NCBI GenBank assembly: GCA_021323335.1
Contig: JAJTCN010000066.1
Location: 1 to 36,110, forward strand
Length of the DNA stretch: 36,110 nt
Origin: Ramlibacter sp.
GTDB lineage: Bacteria > Pseudomonadota > Gammaproteobacteria > Burkholderiales > Burkholderiaceae_C
Reading direction: 5' to 3'
The notes under the pieces were generated by a model. The model was given only the letters and a program-made list of their open reading frames with translations. It was not told the DNA's origin and did no database searches. This document shows, piece by piece, positions 16,814 through 26,709 of this stretch. The position numbers were made by a program, and so were the translations under genes. The stretch's first letter is position 1, and the number at the start of each line of letters is the position of its first letter.

Positions 16814-17600
16814 TCAGCGCCGCGTGATGACGACTTCGAGGTAGTCGCTGGCCACCACCAGCCCGCGGTCGCCGCCCTTGTCGAAGCGGTGCATCTGGGC
16901 GACAAGGTCAGCCGCCAGCGCGGCCTGGCCGTCGGCGTCCAGCGCGGCAAAGGCCTTGAGGATCGGGCCGTAGTAGCTGCGGAACACTTCCAGCATGTGT
17001 TCGGCGGAGCGGTAGCGGAACATGAATTGCCGCGTGTTCGTGACGATCCCGGTGGATTCGCTGCCGAACAGCGCCACGATGCGGTCGCGCGTGCCCCACA
17101 TGGCGGGCGAGCTCACGCCGGCCGGCGGCGGCACGTGCTTGCCCACCGTCTTGAAGACCTGGCCGATGAAGCCCTCCGGCGTCCAGTTGGCCATGGCGAT
17201 GCGGCCGCCCGGCCGGCAAACGCGCAGCATCTCGGCGGCGGTGCGTTGCGGGTTGGGGGCGAACATGCAGCCGAAAGTGGACAGCACCGCGTCGAAACGC
17301 CCGTCGTCGAAAGGCAGCGCCTCGACGTCGGCCTCGCGGAATTCGATGCCGTGCAGGCGCTCGGCGGCGGCGCGCTCGCGGCCGCGCTCCAGCAGCGCGG
17401 GCACGTAGTCGGTGGAGGTCACCTCGCACCAGCGGCGCGCGGCGGCCAGGGTGGCGTTGCCGTTGCCGGCGGCCACGTCCAGCACGGTCTCGCCGGCGCG
17501 CGGAGGACCAGGTGGCCTTCTGGCGCGCCTTGATGGCGGGGAAATCGGGGGTTGCGGCGGCGGCTTGCGGCGCGGCGAGGGTCGAGGACAATGCGGTCAT
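16814..17600 (-). pseudogene. Class I SAM-dependent methyltransferase, frameshifted by an internal deletion
   Basis: The gene begins at the ATG at 17600 (AGGAG upstream) with a leader and the family segment FPAIKARQKATWSS. The frame then changes. From about 17497, in another frame, RAGETVLDVAAGNGNATLAA starts the SAM-binding core and runs to the stop at 16814. The core is otherwise complete: VTSTDYVPALLERGRERAAA, the PFDDGRFDAVLSTFGCMFAP acidic/post II segment and the CRPGGRIAMANWTPEGFIGQ region. Relatives I remember carry about 25 residues (GDYAVIGTTLQIVGE-like, then LCEALDL) between these two blocks, so about 70-75 bases are missing. A GTG at 17485 could start a truncated core, but without the N-terminal helix it is unlikely to be active. 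The gene lies directly upstream of the haloperoxidase-like gene and diverges from the BTAD/TPR regulator. Confidence 0.8.
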
Positions 17601-17764
17601 GGGGGCTCCTGTGGATGTCATGGGGTGGCCCCGCGGATCGGGACCCTGCGGCGGCGCTGGCGATGCCAGGTGGCCGTCCAGGGGGACTTTCATCGCGGCG
17701 CATGGATGCCGGCGTTGCAGCCGGCGTGGGAATTTGCGTGGAAGCAGCCAGCCAGGACGACTCG

Positions 17765-19756
17765 ATGCCAGCCCCGGAAGGGCTGGCGCTGCGCCTGCTC
17801 GGGCCGCTGGAGTTGCGCGTGGCCGGCGTGCCGGTGCAGCTGCCGCCTTCCCGCAAGGTGCGCGCGCTGCTGGCTTACCTGGCGCTGGCGGGCCGCCCCG
17901 TGTCGCGCAGCCACCTGTGCGAGCTGCTGTGGGACCTGCCCAGCGACCCGCGCGGTGAACTGCGCTGGGCGCTCAGCAAGCTGCGTGCCTTGCTGGAGCG
18001 CAGCGACCCGGCGGCGGTGGTCACCTCCGGCGAGACGGTCGCCCTGCAGCTACCGGATGGCTGTGTCGACGCCGTGGCGGTGACCGCCGCCCTGCAGCAG
18101 GGCGTCGCCACGCTGCCCGGCGAGCGCTTGCACGCGCTGGCGCAACGGCTTGCGGCAGGCGACCTGCTGGAAGGCCTGGACCTGCCGCGCAGCCCCGTCT
18201 TCACCGGCTGGCTGGTGGCGGAGCGCAGGCGCTTCCGGTCGGCGCACGCCTCGGTGCTGGAGCAGTGGGCGCGGCTGCTGCCCGCCGACAGCGAGCAACT
18301 CCTGCCCACGCTGGAACGCTGGCTCGCCGCCGCGCCCTTCGACCGCCAGGCGCACGAGCGAATGCTGCAGGTGCTGGCCGCGCGCGGCCGGCTGCGCGAA
18401 GGCGAGGAGCACCTGGCGGCAGCGGCGCGCCAACACGAGGCCGAGGGCCGGGACTGGGCGCCGATCGGGCACGCCTGGCGGGCGGCGAAGGCGCAGCATG
18501 CGGCGGGCGCCGTGCAGGCGATCGTGCCTGCGCCCTTGCCGGAGGCAGACGTCGCTCCATGGCCCGCCGATGGCCGCGCATCCCTGGCCGTGATGCCCTT
18601 CGTGGACCGCACGCCCGGCGCCGCGCTGCGGGGCGGCGTGGGCGACGGCATGGCGCACGACATCATCACGCGGCTGGCCAAGCTGCGCAGCATGTTCGTC
18701 ATCGCCGAAGGCACGATGTTCGCGCTGTCGGAGCGGCGCGTCGCCTCCGAGGAGGCCGGCCGCCACCTGGCCGTCGACTACGTCGCCAGCGGTTCGCTGC
18801 GGCGCACGCCGGATGCGCGCCTGCAGGTCAGCGTGCAACTGGCGCAGACGCGCAGCGGCAAGATCGTCTGGGCCGACGAGTTCAGCGGGAGGCTGGACGA
18901 CACCTTCGCGGTGCTGGACGACATCGGCAACCGCATCGTGACGGCCATCGCGCAGCAGGTCGAGGTGGCCGAACGCAACCGCGCGGTCCTGAAGAACCCG
19001 AACTCCCTGAATGCCTGGGAGGCGCATCACCGCGGGCTGTGGCACATGGTGCGGTTCAACCGCGACGACAACGAGCAGGCGCGCCAGTTCTTCCAGACCG
19101 CTGTGCGGCTGGACCCCACCTTCGCGCGGCCGCACGCGGGCCTGTCGTTCACGCACTGGCAGGACGCCTTCCAGGGCTGGCGCGACCCGCGGTCGGCCAC
19201 CGAGCAGGCCTACCGCGCGGCGGCCGAAGGACTGATGGCCGACGAAAGCGATCCGTCGTCGCACTGGTCCCTGGGCCGGGCGATGTGGCTGCAGGACCGG
19301 CCGGAGGACGCGCTGCGCGAGCTGCAGTCCGCCGTGGAGCTGAGCCCCAACTTCGCGCTGGGGCATTACACGATCGCCTTCGTGCACGCGCAAACCGGCG
19401 ACGCCGAAATCGCCGTGGCGGAGGCCGACCATGCGCGCGCGCTGAGCCCCATGGATCCCTTGCTGTTCGGCATGCTGGCGTCGCGGGCGCTGGCCCTGGT
19501 GCGCCTCGGCCGCTACGAGGAGGCCGCCGATTCCGCCGTGCGCGCCGCCGCGCGGCCCAATGCGCATGTGCACATCCAGGCGATCGCCCAGCTTTGCCTG
19601 GCGCTGGCCGGCAAGACGGCGGCGGCGAAGGAAATGGCCATCGCCATCCGGCGCGCGCAACCGAACTACGGCGTGGGCGACTTGCTGAAGGCCTTCAAGG
19701 TGGGGCCGGAACTGCAGGCGCTGACGCACAAGGCGGCGCGGATCGTCCAGGGGTGA
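17765..19756 (+). CDS. Winged-helix/BTAD transcriptional regulator with TolB-like and TPR domains
   Basis: This 663-residue predicted regulator opens with an OmpR-type winged helix (about 7-85: LALRLLGPLELRVAG ... HLCELLWDLPSD ... LRWALSKLRALL). A bacterial transcriptional activator (BTAD) helical domain (about 100-230) follows. A TolB/FlgO-like alpha-beta segment lies at about 270-410 (RASLAVMPFVDRTPG, VDYVASGSLRRTPDARL, GKIVWADEFSGRLDDTFAVLDDI). The C-terminus is TPR repeats (about 420-660). This is the SARP-like arrangement also seen beside adenylate-cyclase-type regulators. There is no kinase or cyclase domain, so the TPR/TolB part is probably the sensor. The ATG at 17765 is chosen for AGGA eight bases upstream; 17702 is the alternative. 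It diverges from the methyltransferase-haloperoxidase unit, its probable target. Confidence 0.85.
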   Translation: MPAPEGLALRLLGPLELRVAGVPVQLPPSRKVRALLAYLALAGRPVSRSHLCELLWDLPSDPRGELRWALSKLRALLERSDPAAVVTSGETVALQLPDGCVDAVAVTAALQQGVATLPGERLHALAQRLAAGDLLEGLDLPRSPVFTGWLVAERRRFRSAHASVLEQWARLLPADSEQLLPTLERWLAAAPFDRQAHERMLQVLAARGRLREGEEHLAAAARQHEAEGRDWAPIGHAWRAAKAQHAAGAVQAIVPAPLPEADVAPWPADGRASLAVMPFVDRTPGAALRGGVGDGMAHDIITRLAKLRSMFVIAEGTMFALSERRVASEEAGRHLAVDYVASGSLRRTPDARLQVSVQLAQTRSGKIVWADEFSGRLDDTFAVLDDIGNRIVTAIAQQVEVAERNRAVLKNPNSLNAWEAHHRGLWHMVRFNRDDNEQARQFFQTAVRLDPTFARPHAGLSFTHWQDAFQGWRDPRSATEQAYRAAAEGLMADESDPSSHWSLGRAMWLQDRPEDALRELQSAVELSPNFALGHYTIAFVHAQTGDAEIAVAEADHARALSPMDPLLFGMLASRALALVRLGRYEEAADSAVRAAARPNAHVHIQAIAQLCLALAGKTAAAKEMAIAIRRAQPNYGVGDLLKAFKVGPELQALTHKAARIVQG

Positions 19757-19873
19757 GGTGCGGCGCCCTGCAAATCCCCCGTAAAGGCCCGGGAATTGTC
19801 CGGTACCGTACAGAAAAGCACCGGCGATTTCCCGACAATCGGCCTTTTCCATCGAACTGAAGAGTCACGCATC

Positions 19874-20050
19874 ATGTCTGGGACACAACCGCAGGGCCAG
19901 CGCTCCGGCGAAGGCACTTCTGGCCTGTGGAACCACATTCGGGACGACGACCAGCGCAAGGACAAGGAGCCTGACCGTCGATCCAATGACGACTCGCGGC
20001 AGCAGTACAACCGCGACGGCGAGCAGCAGCAGACGCAGGACCAGGGCTGA
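19874..20050 (+). CDS. Small hydrophilic, probably disordered protein
   Basis: This 58-residue protein (MSGTQPQGQRSGEG... ending QQQTQDQG) is made almost wholly of Gln, Asp, Arg, Gly, Ser and Asn, with one Trp (GLWNHIRDDD). No hydrophobic core, membrane segment or cysteine is present, so it is likely to be intrinsically disordered and cytoplasmic. GAAGAG about ten bases before the ATG is a fair ribosome site. The 117-base spacer from the preceding regulator gene suggests its own promoter. It ends 12 bases from the stop of the convergent Crp/Fnr-family gene. I do not recognise a family; stress-related hydrophilins have similar composition, which is only an analogy. Confidence 0.6.
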   Translation: MSGTQPQGQRSGEGTSGLWNHIRDDDQRKDKEPDRRSNDDSRQQYNRDGEQQQTQDQG

Positions 20051-20062
20051 CCGGGCGCGCCC

Positions 20063-20884
20063 TCAGCTTTGCTCGAGGATCACCGTCGGGATGTCGCTGA
20101 CGGCGCCCTTCGCCATCATCTGCTTCTGCGGCAGGTAATGCAGCAGCAGGTCGGTCTCCTTCTTCACCACGCGGTAGCACTCGCAGCTCAGCGACTCCAG
20201 CTTCGGCCGATCGAGCACGTGGATCAGGCCGCGCCGGTACGAGATCACTTTCTGGTGTTCCAGCTTCGACGCTGCCTGGGTCACGCCGGAACGGCGGACG
20301 CCGAGCATGTTGCTGATGAATTCCTGCGTCATGGTCAGGCGGTTGTCCGCAAGGCGATCCATCGACAGCAGCAGCCAGCGGCACAGCTGCTGGTCGATCG
20401 TATGGTGCCGGTTGCACACCGCGGTCTGCCCCACCTGCGTGATCAGGGCCTGCGTGTAGCGCAGCATCAGCAGCAGCAGCTCGCCGTGGCGCTCGAACTC
20501 CGCCTTGACCTTCTGGCGGGGCAGCCGGTAGGCGTGGCCCGCGCTTTGCACCAGGGAGCGGCTGGGCGTGCTCTCACCGCCCATGTACAAGGTGATGCCG
20601 AGCAGGCCCTCGTTGCCGACCACCGAAATCGCCGTGGAGGCGCCGTTCTCCATGAGGTACTGCATGGAGATGATCGAGTCCGTCGGGAAGTAGACGTGCC
20701 GCATCGCGTGCCCGGCCTCGTACATCAGGGCGCGCAACGGCAGTTCCGCCAGTTCCAGGTGCGGGAACAGGCGGCCTTGCACCTCGGGGGACAGGGCGGC
20801 CAGCAGGTGGTTCTGGCTGGGGTGGGGTTCGGCGTGGCGAGCACCGCTTGCTGAGCTCGAGCCTTTGGTGGGTTTCTTCGCCAT
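20063..20884 (-). CDS. Crp/Fnr-family transcriptional regulator
   Basis: This 273-residue regulator has an N-terminal cyclic-nucleotide-binding-like beta-roll (about 30-125: LFPHLELAELPLRALMYEAG, ISVVGNEGLLGITLYMGGES). A long dimer helix and a C-terminal helix-turn-helix follow (about 184-210: LTMTQEFISNMLGVRRSGVT). It lacks the N-terminal cysteine cluster of true FNR, so it should not sense oxygen through an iron-sulfur centre. It also departs from the Arg/Ser phosphate-binding motif of CRP. The ligand is unknown. This group of Crp-like proteins with an MLGVRRSGVT recognition helix is common in Burkholderiales and rhizobia. Nothing here shows that it binds the FNR-like boxes of this window. 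It is read leftward towards 19874, with a repeat fragment upstream. Confidence 0.9.
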   Translation of the reverse strand: MAKKPTKGSSSASGARHAEPHPSQNHLLAALSPEVQGRLFPHLELAELPLRALMYEAGHAMRHVYFPTDSIISMQYLMENGASTAISVVGNEGLLGITLYMGGESTPSRSLVQSAGHAYRLPRQKVKAEFERHGELLLLMLRYTQALITQVGQTAVCNRHHTIDQQLCRWLLLSMDRLADNRLTMTQEFISNMLGVRRSGVTQAASKLEHQKVISYRRGLIHVLDRPKLESLSCECYRVVKKETDLLLHYLPQKQMMAKGAVSDIPTVILEQS

Positions 20885-20919
20885 CGGGGCAGTTTAGTCC
20901 CGACCCTGCGAAAGCCCTG

Positions 20920-20944
20920 CATCCCCACCTTCGCGGGGATGACA
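20920..20944. repeat. Fragment of the dispersed inverted repeat; possible pmd operon terminator
   Basis: CATCCCC (20920-20926) pairs with GGGGATG (20935-20941), and the ACCTTCGC spacer resembles the middle of the repeat at 24126-24153. It lies 21 bases beyond the pmdC stop and just upstream of the Crp-like gene. It could end transcription of the pmd operon, though no T-run follows. Confidence 0.5.
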
Positions 20945-20964
20945 AGGAGCAGCGGGGATGACGC

Positions 20965-23120
<2,156 letters not shown>

Positions 23121-24062
23121 TCAGCCTCCTTGCGACTCTTCCGGCCAGTACAGCCGGTTGGGGTTGTCGACCAGCAGCTTCTTCTGCAGTTCGGGCGTGG
23201 TGGCGATGTGCGGGATGAAGTCGACCAGCAGGCCGTCGTCCGGCATGTGGTCCTTCAGGTTGGGGTGCGGCCAGTCCGTGCCCCACAGCACGCGGTCGGG
23301 GAAAGCCTCGACCACCGTGCGCGCATAGGGTACGACATCGCGATAGGCATTGCGTTCCCCCTCCAGCGCCCGCGGGCCGCTGACGGACAGGCGCTCGGGA
23401 CAGCTCACCTTGCTCCAGACGTTGGGATGCTCGCGCATGAACTTCAGGAACAGCTGGAACTCGGGGCCGTCGATGGGCTTGGTCACGTCCGGCCGGCCCA
23501 TGTGGTCCACCACCACGGTGGTCGGCAGCTTCGTGAAGAAGTCCCACAGCTCCGGCAGGTCCACCGATTCGAAGTAGATCACCACGTGCCAGCCCAGCGG
23601 CTGGATGCGGTGAGCGATCTCCAGCAGTTCGTCCTTGGGCGTGAAATCCACCAGGCGCTTGACGAAGTTGAAGCGCACGCCGCGCACGCCGGCGGCGTGC
23701 AGGTCCTGCAATTCCTGGTCGGTCACGCTCCGCTTGACCGTGGCGATGCCCTTGGCCTTGCCGTTCGAACGCTTCAGCGCATCGACCAGCGCGCGGTTGT
23801 CCGCGCCGTGGCAGGTGGCCTGCACGATCACGTTCTTGCTGAAGCCGAGGTGGTCGCGCAGGGCGAACAGCTGCTGCCAGCTCGCATCGCAGGGCGTGTA
23901 CTTGCGCTCGGGCGCGTACGGGAACTCGGCGCCGGGTCCGAAGACGTGGCAGTGCGCGTCGACGGCGTTGGGCGGCAGCTTGAACTGCGGCTTGCTGGGG
24001 CCGGTGTACCAGTCGAGCCAGCCGGGGGTTTTCTCGAAGGGGCCGCTTGTGGGTTTGTTCAT
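23121..24062 (-). CDS. pmdD: 2-pyrone-4,6-dicarboxylate hydrolase
   Basis: This is the LigI/PmdD lactonase, which hydrolyses 2-pyrone-4,6-dicarboxylate to 4-oxalomesaconate. It is an amidohydrolase-superfamily barrel of 313 residues. VDAHCHVFGPG (H37, H39) forms the first strand motif. VVVDHMGRPDVTKP and WGTDWPHPNLKDHMPDDG, with the catalytic Asp of WGTDW, follow. This family works without a bound metal, which fits the relaxed metal-ligand set. The start at 24062 (MNKPTSGPFEKTPGW) has GGAAGAG upstream. That ribosome site directly follows the inner edge of a long inverted repeat (24073-24153) inserted in the operon. Its stop is adjacent to the pmdA start. Confidence 0.93.
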   Translation of the reverse strand: MNKPTSGPFEKTPGWLDWYTGPSKPQFKLPPNAVDAHCHVFGPGAEFPYAPERKYTPCDASWQQLFALRDHLGFSKNVIVQATCHGADNRALVDALKRSNGKAKGIATVKRSVTDQELQDLHAAGVRGVRFNFVKRLVDFTPKDELLEIAHRIQPLGWHVVIYFESVDLPELWDFFTKLPTTVVVDHMGRPDVTKPIDGPEFQLFLKFMREHPNVWSKVSCPERLSVSGPRALEGERNAYRDVVPYARTVVEAFPDRVLWGTDWPHPNLKDHMPDDGLLVDFIPHIATTPELQKKLLVDNPNRLYWPEESQGG

Positions 24063-24072
24063 ATGTCTCTTC

Positions 24073-24153
24073 CGTCATTCCCGCGGAGGCGGGAATCCAG
24101 GGCTTCCATCTTCAATGCGGGAGCCCTGGATCCCCGCCTTCGCGGGGATGACG
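24073..24153. repeat. Dispersed inverted repeat inside the pmd operon
   Basis: The arms 24073-24100 and 24126-24153 are reverse complements with three mismatches (G-U tolerant in RNA) around a 25-base loop. The left arm is identical to the arm at 4793-4820. It fills the 97-base gap between pmdF and pmdD and ends about 11 bases before the pmdD ATG, so the folded RNA would abut the ribosome site. Confidence 0.85.
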
Positions 24154-24159
24154 AGGTGG

Positions 24160-24843
24160 TTAGTCGATGTATTTCAAGCCCGCCTTCTCCAGCGGCTCAC
24201 GCATCTTGTACATGTCCAGGCCCAGCACGCCGCTGGCCAGCTTCGCGCGCTTCTCGCCTTCGTTGGCTTCACGGGCGGCGGCGGCGTCGAGCACCTTTTT
24301 CGCCATGCCGGCCGGCACGCAGACCACGCCGTCGTCGTCGGCCACGATCACGTCGCCGGGATGCACCAGCGCGCCGGCGCACACCACCGGGATGTTCACC
24401 GAACCGAGCGTCGCCTTGACCGTGCCCTTGGAGCTGATCGCCCGGCTCCACACCGGAAAGCCCATCTCGGTGAGCGTCCTGACGTCGCGCACGCCGGCGT
24501 CGATCACCAGCGCCCGGGCGCCGCGCGCCTTGAAGCTCGTCGCGATGAGGTCGCCGAAGAAGCCGTCGGTGTTGTCGGTGGTGCAGGCCGCCACCACGAT
24601 GTCGCCCGGCTGCACCTGCTCGGCCGCCACGTGCAGCATCCAGTTGTCGCCGGGCTGCAGCAGCACGGTGACCGCCGTGCCCGAGACCTGCGCACCGGAG
24701 TAGATCGGCCGCATGTAGGGCTTCATCAGGCCGACGCGGCCCATGGCCTCGTGCACCGTCGAAGTGCCGTACTGCGCCAGGCCGTCGGCGGTGGCGCGGT
24801 CGGCGCGCTGGATGTTGCGGTAGACGACTCCGAGTTCGTACAT
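24160..24843 (-). CDS. pmdF: 4-carboxy-4-hydroxy-2-oxoadipate aldolase/oxaloacetate decarboxylase
   Basis: This is the class II, metal-dependent aldolase LigK/PmdF, which splits 4-carboxy-4-hydroxy-2-oxoadipate into pyruvate and oxaloacetate, the last step of the pathway. The 227 residues form an RraA-like fold: [11 protein letters not shown] and the glycine-rich [19 protein letters not shown] near the N-terminal half. [10 protein letters not shown] carries the GxRD-type substrate/metal motif, and [20 protein letters not shown] is the signature of the group. Its start codon lies one base downstream of the pmdE stop, so translation is probably coupled. The 97-base gap to pmdD, filled by a repeat, is the only real break in the operon. 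Confidence 0.93.
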   Translation of the reverse strand: MYELGVVYRNIQRADRATADGLAQYGTSTVHEAMGRVGLMKPYMRPIYSGAQVSGTAVTVLLQPGDNWMLHVAAEQVQPGDIVVAACTTDNTDGFFGDLIATSFKARGARALVIDAGVRDVRTLTEMGFPVWSRAISSKGTVKATLGSVNIPVVCAGALVHPGDVIVADDDGVVCVPAGMAKKVLDAAAAREANEGEKRAKLASGVLGLDMYKMREPLEKAGLKYID

Positions 24844-24844
24844 G

Positions 24845-25879
24845 TCAGCGTCCTTGCTGCTTGAGCCTGGTATCCAGGCGCGGGAACACGCGGCGCGTGT
24901 TGGCTTCGAAGATCTGGTGCTTGTCCTCCGGCGACAGGATGGTGGAGGCGTCGATGTACTTCTTGGTGTCGTCGTAGTAGTTGCCGGTGGTCGGGTCGAT
25001 GCCCCGCACCGCGCCGATCATCTCGGAGGCGAACAGCACGTTCTTCACCGGGATCACGGTGTTCAGCAGGTCGATGCCCGGCTGGTGGTACACGCAGGTG
25101 TCGAAGAACACGTTGTTCATGACGTGCGAGTCCAGCAAGGGGCGCTTCATTTCCTGCGCCAGCCCGCGGAAGCGGCCCCAGTGGTAGGGCACCGCGCCGC
25201 CGCCGTGCGGAATGAGGAAGCGCAGCGTCGGGAAGTCCTTGAACAGGTCGCCCTGGATCAGCTGCATGAAGGCCGTGGTGTCGGCGTTCAGGTAGTGCGC
25301 GCCGGTGGTGTGGAAGGCCGGGTTGCAGCTCGTGGAGACGTGGATCATGGCCGGCACGTCGTACTCCACCATCTTCTCGTAGATGGGGTACCACCACTTG
25401 TCCGTCAGCGGCGGCTCCTTCCAGTGGCCACCGGACGGGTCCGGGTTCAGGTTGATGCCGACGCCGCCGTACTGCTCGATGCACTTCACCATCTCGGGCA
25501 GGCAGGTGCGCGGGTCCACGCCCGGGGATTGCGGCAGCATCGCCACCGGCACGAAGTGCTCGGGGAACAGCTGCGACACGCGGAAGCAGAGTTCGTTGCA
25601 GATCGCCGCCCAGGTGCTGGACACGTTGAAGTCGCCGATGTGGTGGGCCATGAAGCTGGCGCGCGGCGAGAACAGCGTCAGGTCGTTGCCGCGCTCCTTC
25701 ATCAGGCGCAGCTGGTTGGCGTTGATCGACTCGCGGATCTCGTCGTCGCTGATCTTCAGGTCCGACGCCTTGGGCATCAGGGCGGCGTCCTTGATGCCCA
25801 GGATCTGCTGGTTGCGCCATTTTTCCAGCTGCGGGGGCGCGGTGGTGTAGTGGCCGTGGCAATCGATGATCAGGCTCAT
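24845..25879 (-). CDS. pmdE: 4-oxalomesaconate hydratase
   Basis: This is the LigJ/PmdE hydratase, which adds water to 4-oxalomesaconate to give 4-carboxy-4-hydroxy-2-oxoadipate. It is a 344-residue amidohydrolase-superfamily barrel of the COG2159 type. Metal ligands are visible as H8 and H10 ([12 protein letters not shown]), a His in [15 protein letters not shown] and a His in [34 protein letters not shown] carries the late acidic residue. Being first among the core catabolic genes, it follows a ModA-like gene by 40 bases. The substrate as formed by PmdD normally needs the keto/enol tautomerase LigU/PmdU; no such gene is seen in this window. Confidence 0.93.
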   Translation of the reverse strand: MSLIIDCHGHYTTAPPQLEKWRNQQILGIKDAALMPKASDLKISDDEIRESINANQLRLMKERGNDLTLFSPRASFMAHHIGDFNVSSTWAAICNELCFRVSQLFPEHFVPVAMLPQSPGVDPRTCLPEMVKCIEQYGGVGINLNPDPSGGHWKEPPLTDKWWYPIYEKMVEYDVPAMIHVSTSCNPAFHTTGAHYLNADTTAFMQLIQGDLFKDFPTLRFLIPHGGGAVPYHWGRFRGLAQEMKRPLLDSHVMNNVFFDTCVYHQPGIDLLNTVIPVKNVLFASEMIGAVRGIDPTTGNYYDDTKKYIDASTILSPEDKHQIFEANTRRVFPRLDTRLKQQGR

Positions 25880-25919
25880 GCTGTTGTCTCTCTCCGTGTG
25901 TTCGTGACCGGGCCCGTGC

Positions 25920-26612
25920 TCAGGCCGCGGGTTCCATGCCGTTGCGGCGCTTGGCCTCGTCGGCGGCGGGGGATGCCATGAAGGCGAGCAGCTCGCGTGC
26001 CGCGTCGGCCTGCGTGCTTTTCGCGCAAACGGCGCCCGAGAAGGTGGTGTCGATCTCCGCGCCCGGCGGCATGGGGCCCAGGATCGTGATGCCTTGCAGG
26101 TGGAGCAGCTCGGCGAGTTGCTGGAAGCCCAGCGCCACTTCGCCGCGCGCCACCAGCGAACCCACCGGCACGCCGGGCGGGGCCTGCACCAGCCGGCCCT
26201 GCAGGTCCTGCGCGATGCCCCAGCGCTGGAACAGCTGGATCAGGGCCACGCCGCTCGGCCCGGTGGAATAGCCCACCGTCGGCGCCGCCAGCACGGCGGC
26301 CTTCAATGCCTCCGCGCTGGAAACATCGATGCGCTTCGCGGTGTCGCGCACGGCGATGGCCACGCCCGAATCCACCAGGTCGACGCGGCTGCCCGCCAGC
26401 ACGTGGCCGCCGGCTTCCAGTTTGCCGATGGCATCGGAGGCGAGCACCACCACGTCGAAGGCTTCACCGGCCGTGACGCGCCTGGCCGCATCGACGCCGC
26501 CGACGGATTCGATCTCCACCTGGCGGCCGCTGCGCTGCTGCCAGGCGCGTGCGAGTTCGCCCAGCACCTGGCGCGTCGCCATCGACGAGATTCCCTTGAG
26601 GCTCGCAGTCAT
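25920..26612 (-). CDS. ModA-like substrate-binding-fold protein, no signal peptide
   Basis: This 230-residue protein has the periplasmic binding-protein type II fold of molybdate-binding ModA (GISSMATRQVLGELARAWQQ, GEAFDVVVLASDAIGKLEAG, YSTGPSGVALIQLFQRWGI, GEVALGFQQLAELLHLQGI). The N-terminus (MTASLKGISS) goes straight into the first strand, with no signal peptide, so it should stay in the cytoplasm unless the true start is elsewhere. It is the first gene of the pmd operon, 40 bases before pmdE, and diverges from the LysR gene. It takes the place where I recall pmdU and pmdK in Comamonas. A cytoplasmic solute-binding protein might sense or carry an aromatic acid or pathway intermediate, but this is a guess. 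An in-frame ATG at 26582 is a less likely start. Confidence 0.8.
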   Translation of the reverse strand: MTASLKGISSMATRQVLGELARAWQQRSGRQVEIESVGGVDAARRVTAGEAFDVVVLASDAIGKLEAGGHVLAGSRVDLVDSGVAIAVRDTAKRIDVSSAEALKAAVLAAPTVGYSTGPSGVALIQLFQRWGIAQDLQGRLVQAPPGVPVGSLVARGEVALGFQQLAELLHLQGITILGPMPPGAEIDTTFSGAVCAKSTQADAARELLAFMASPAADEAKRRNGMEPAA

Positions 26613-26668
26613 GGGCGGATTGTGTTCGCCGCTTCCCCGGGCAGGAAGCGAGCCGGCAGACTAGCAGC

Positions 26669-26685
26669 TATACCCGTTCGGCATA
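26669..26685. promoter_or_regulatory. Candidate LysR-type operator
   Basis: TATACCCGTTCGGCATA is an interrupted palindrome containing the LysR core T-N11-A, with TAT/ATA flanks. It lies in the 97-base divergent spacer between the pmd operon and the LysR gene, 25 bases before the LysR start. That is where autoregulation and activation of the divergent operon are usually exerted. Confidence 0.5.
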
Positions 26686-26709
26686 ATTGCCGGCAAGGTA
26701 TTCCACTTC

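Noticed and set aside
15086..17533. 815-codon plus-strand frame over the haloperoxidase and methyltransferase
   Set aside because: Antisense shadow; no motifs.
20063..20884. Calling the Crp/Fnr-family regulator FNR and linking it to the FNR-like boxes
   Set aside because: It lacks the N-terminal cysteine cluster for an oxygen-sensing iron-sulfur centre and has a different recognition helix.
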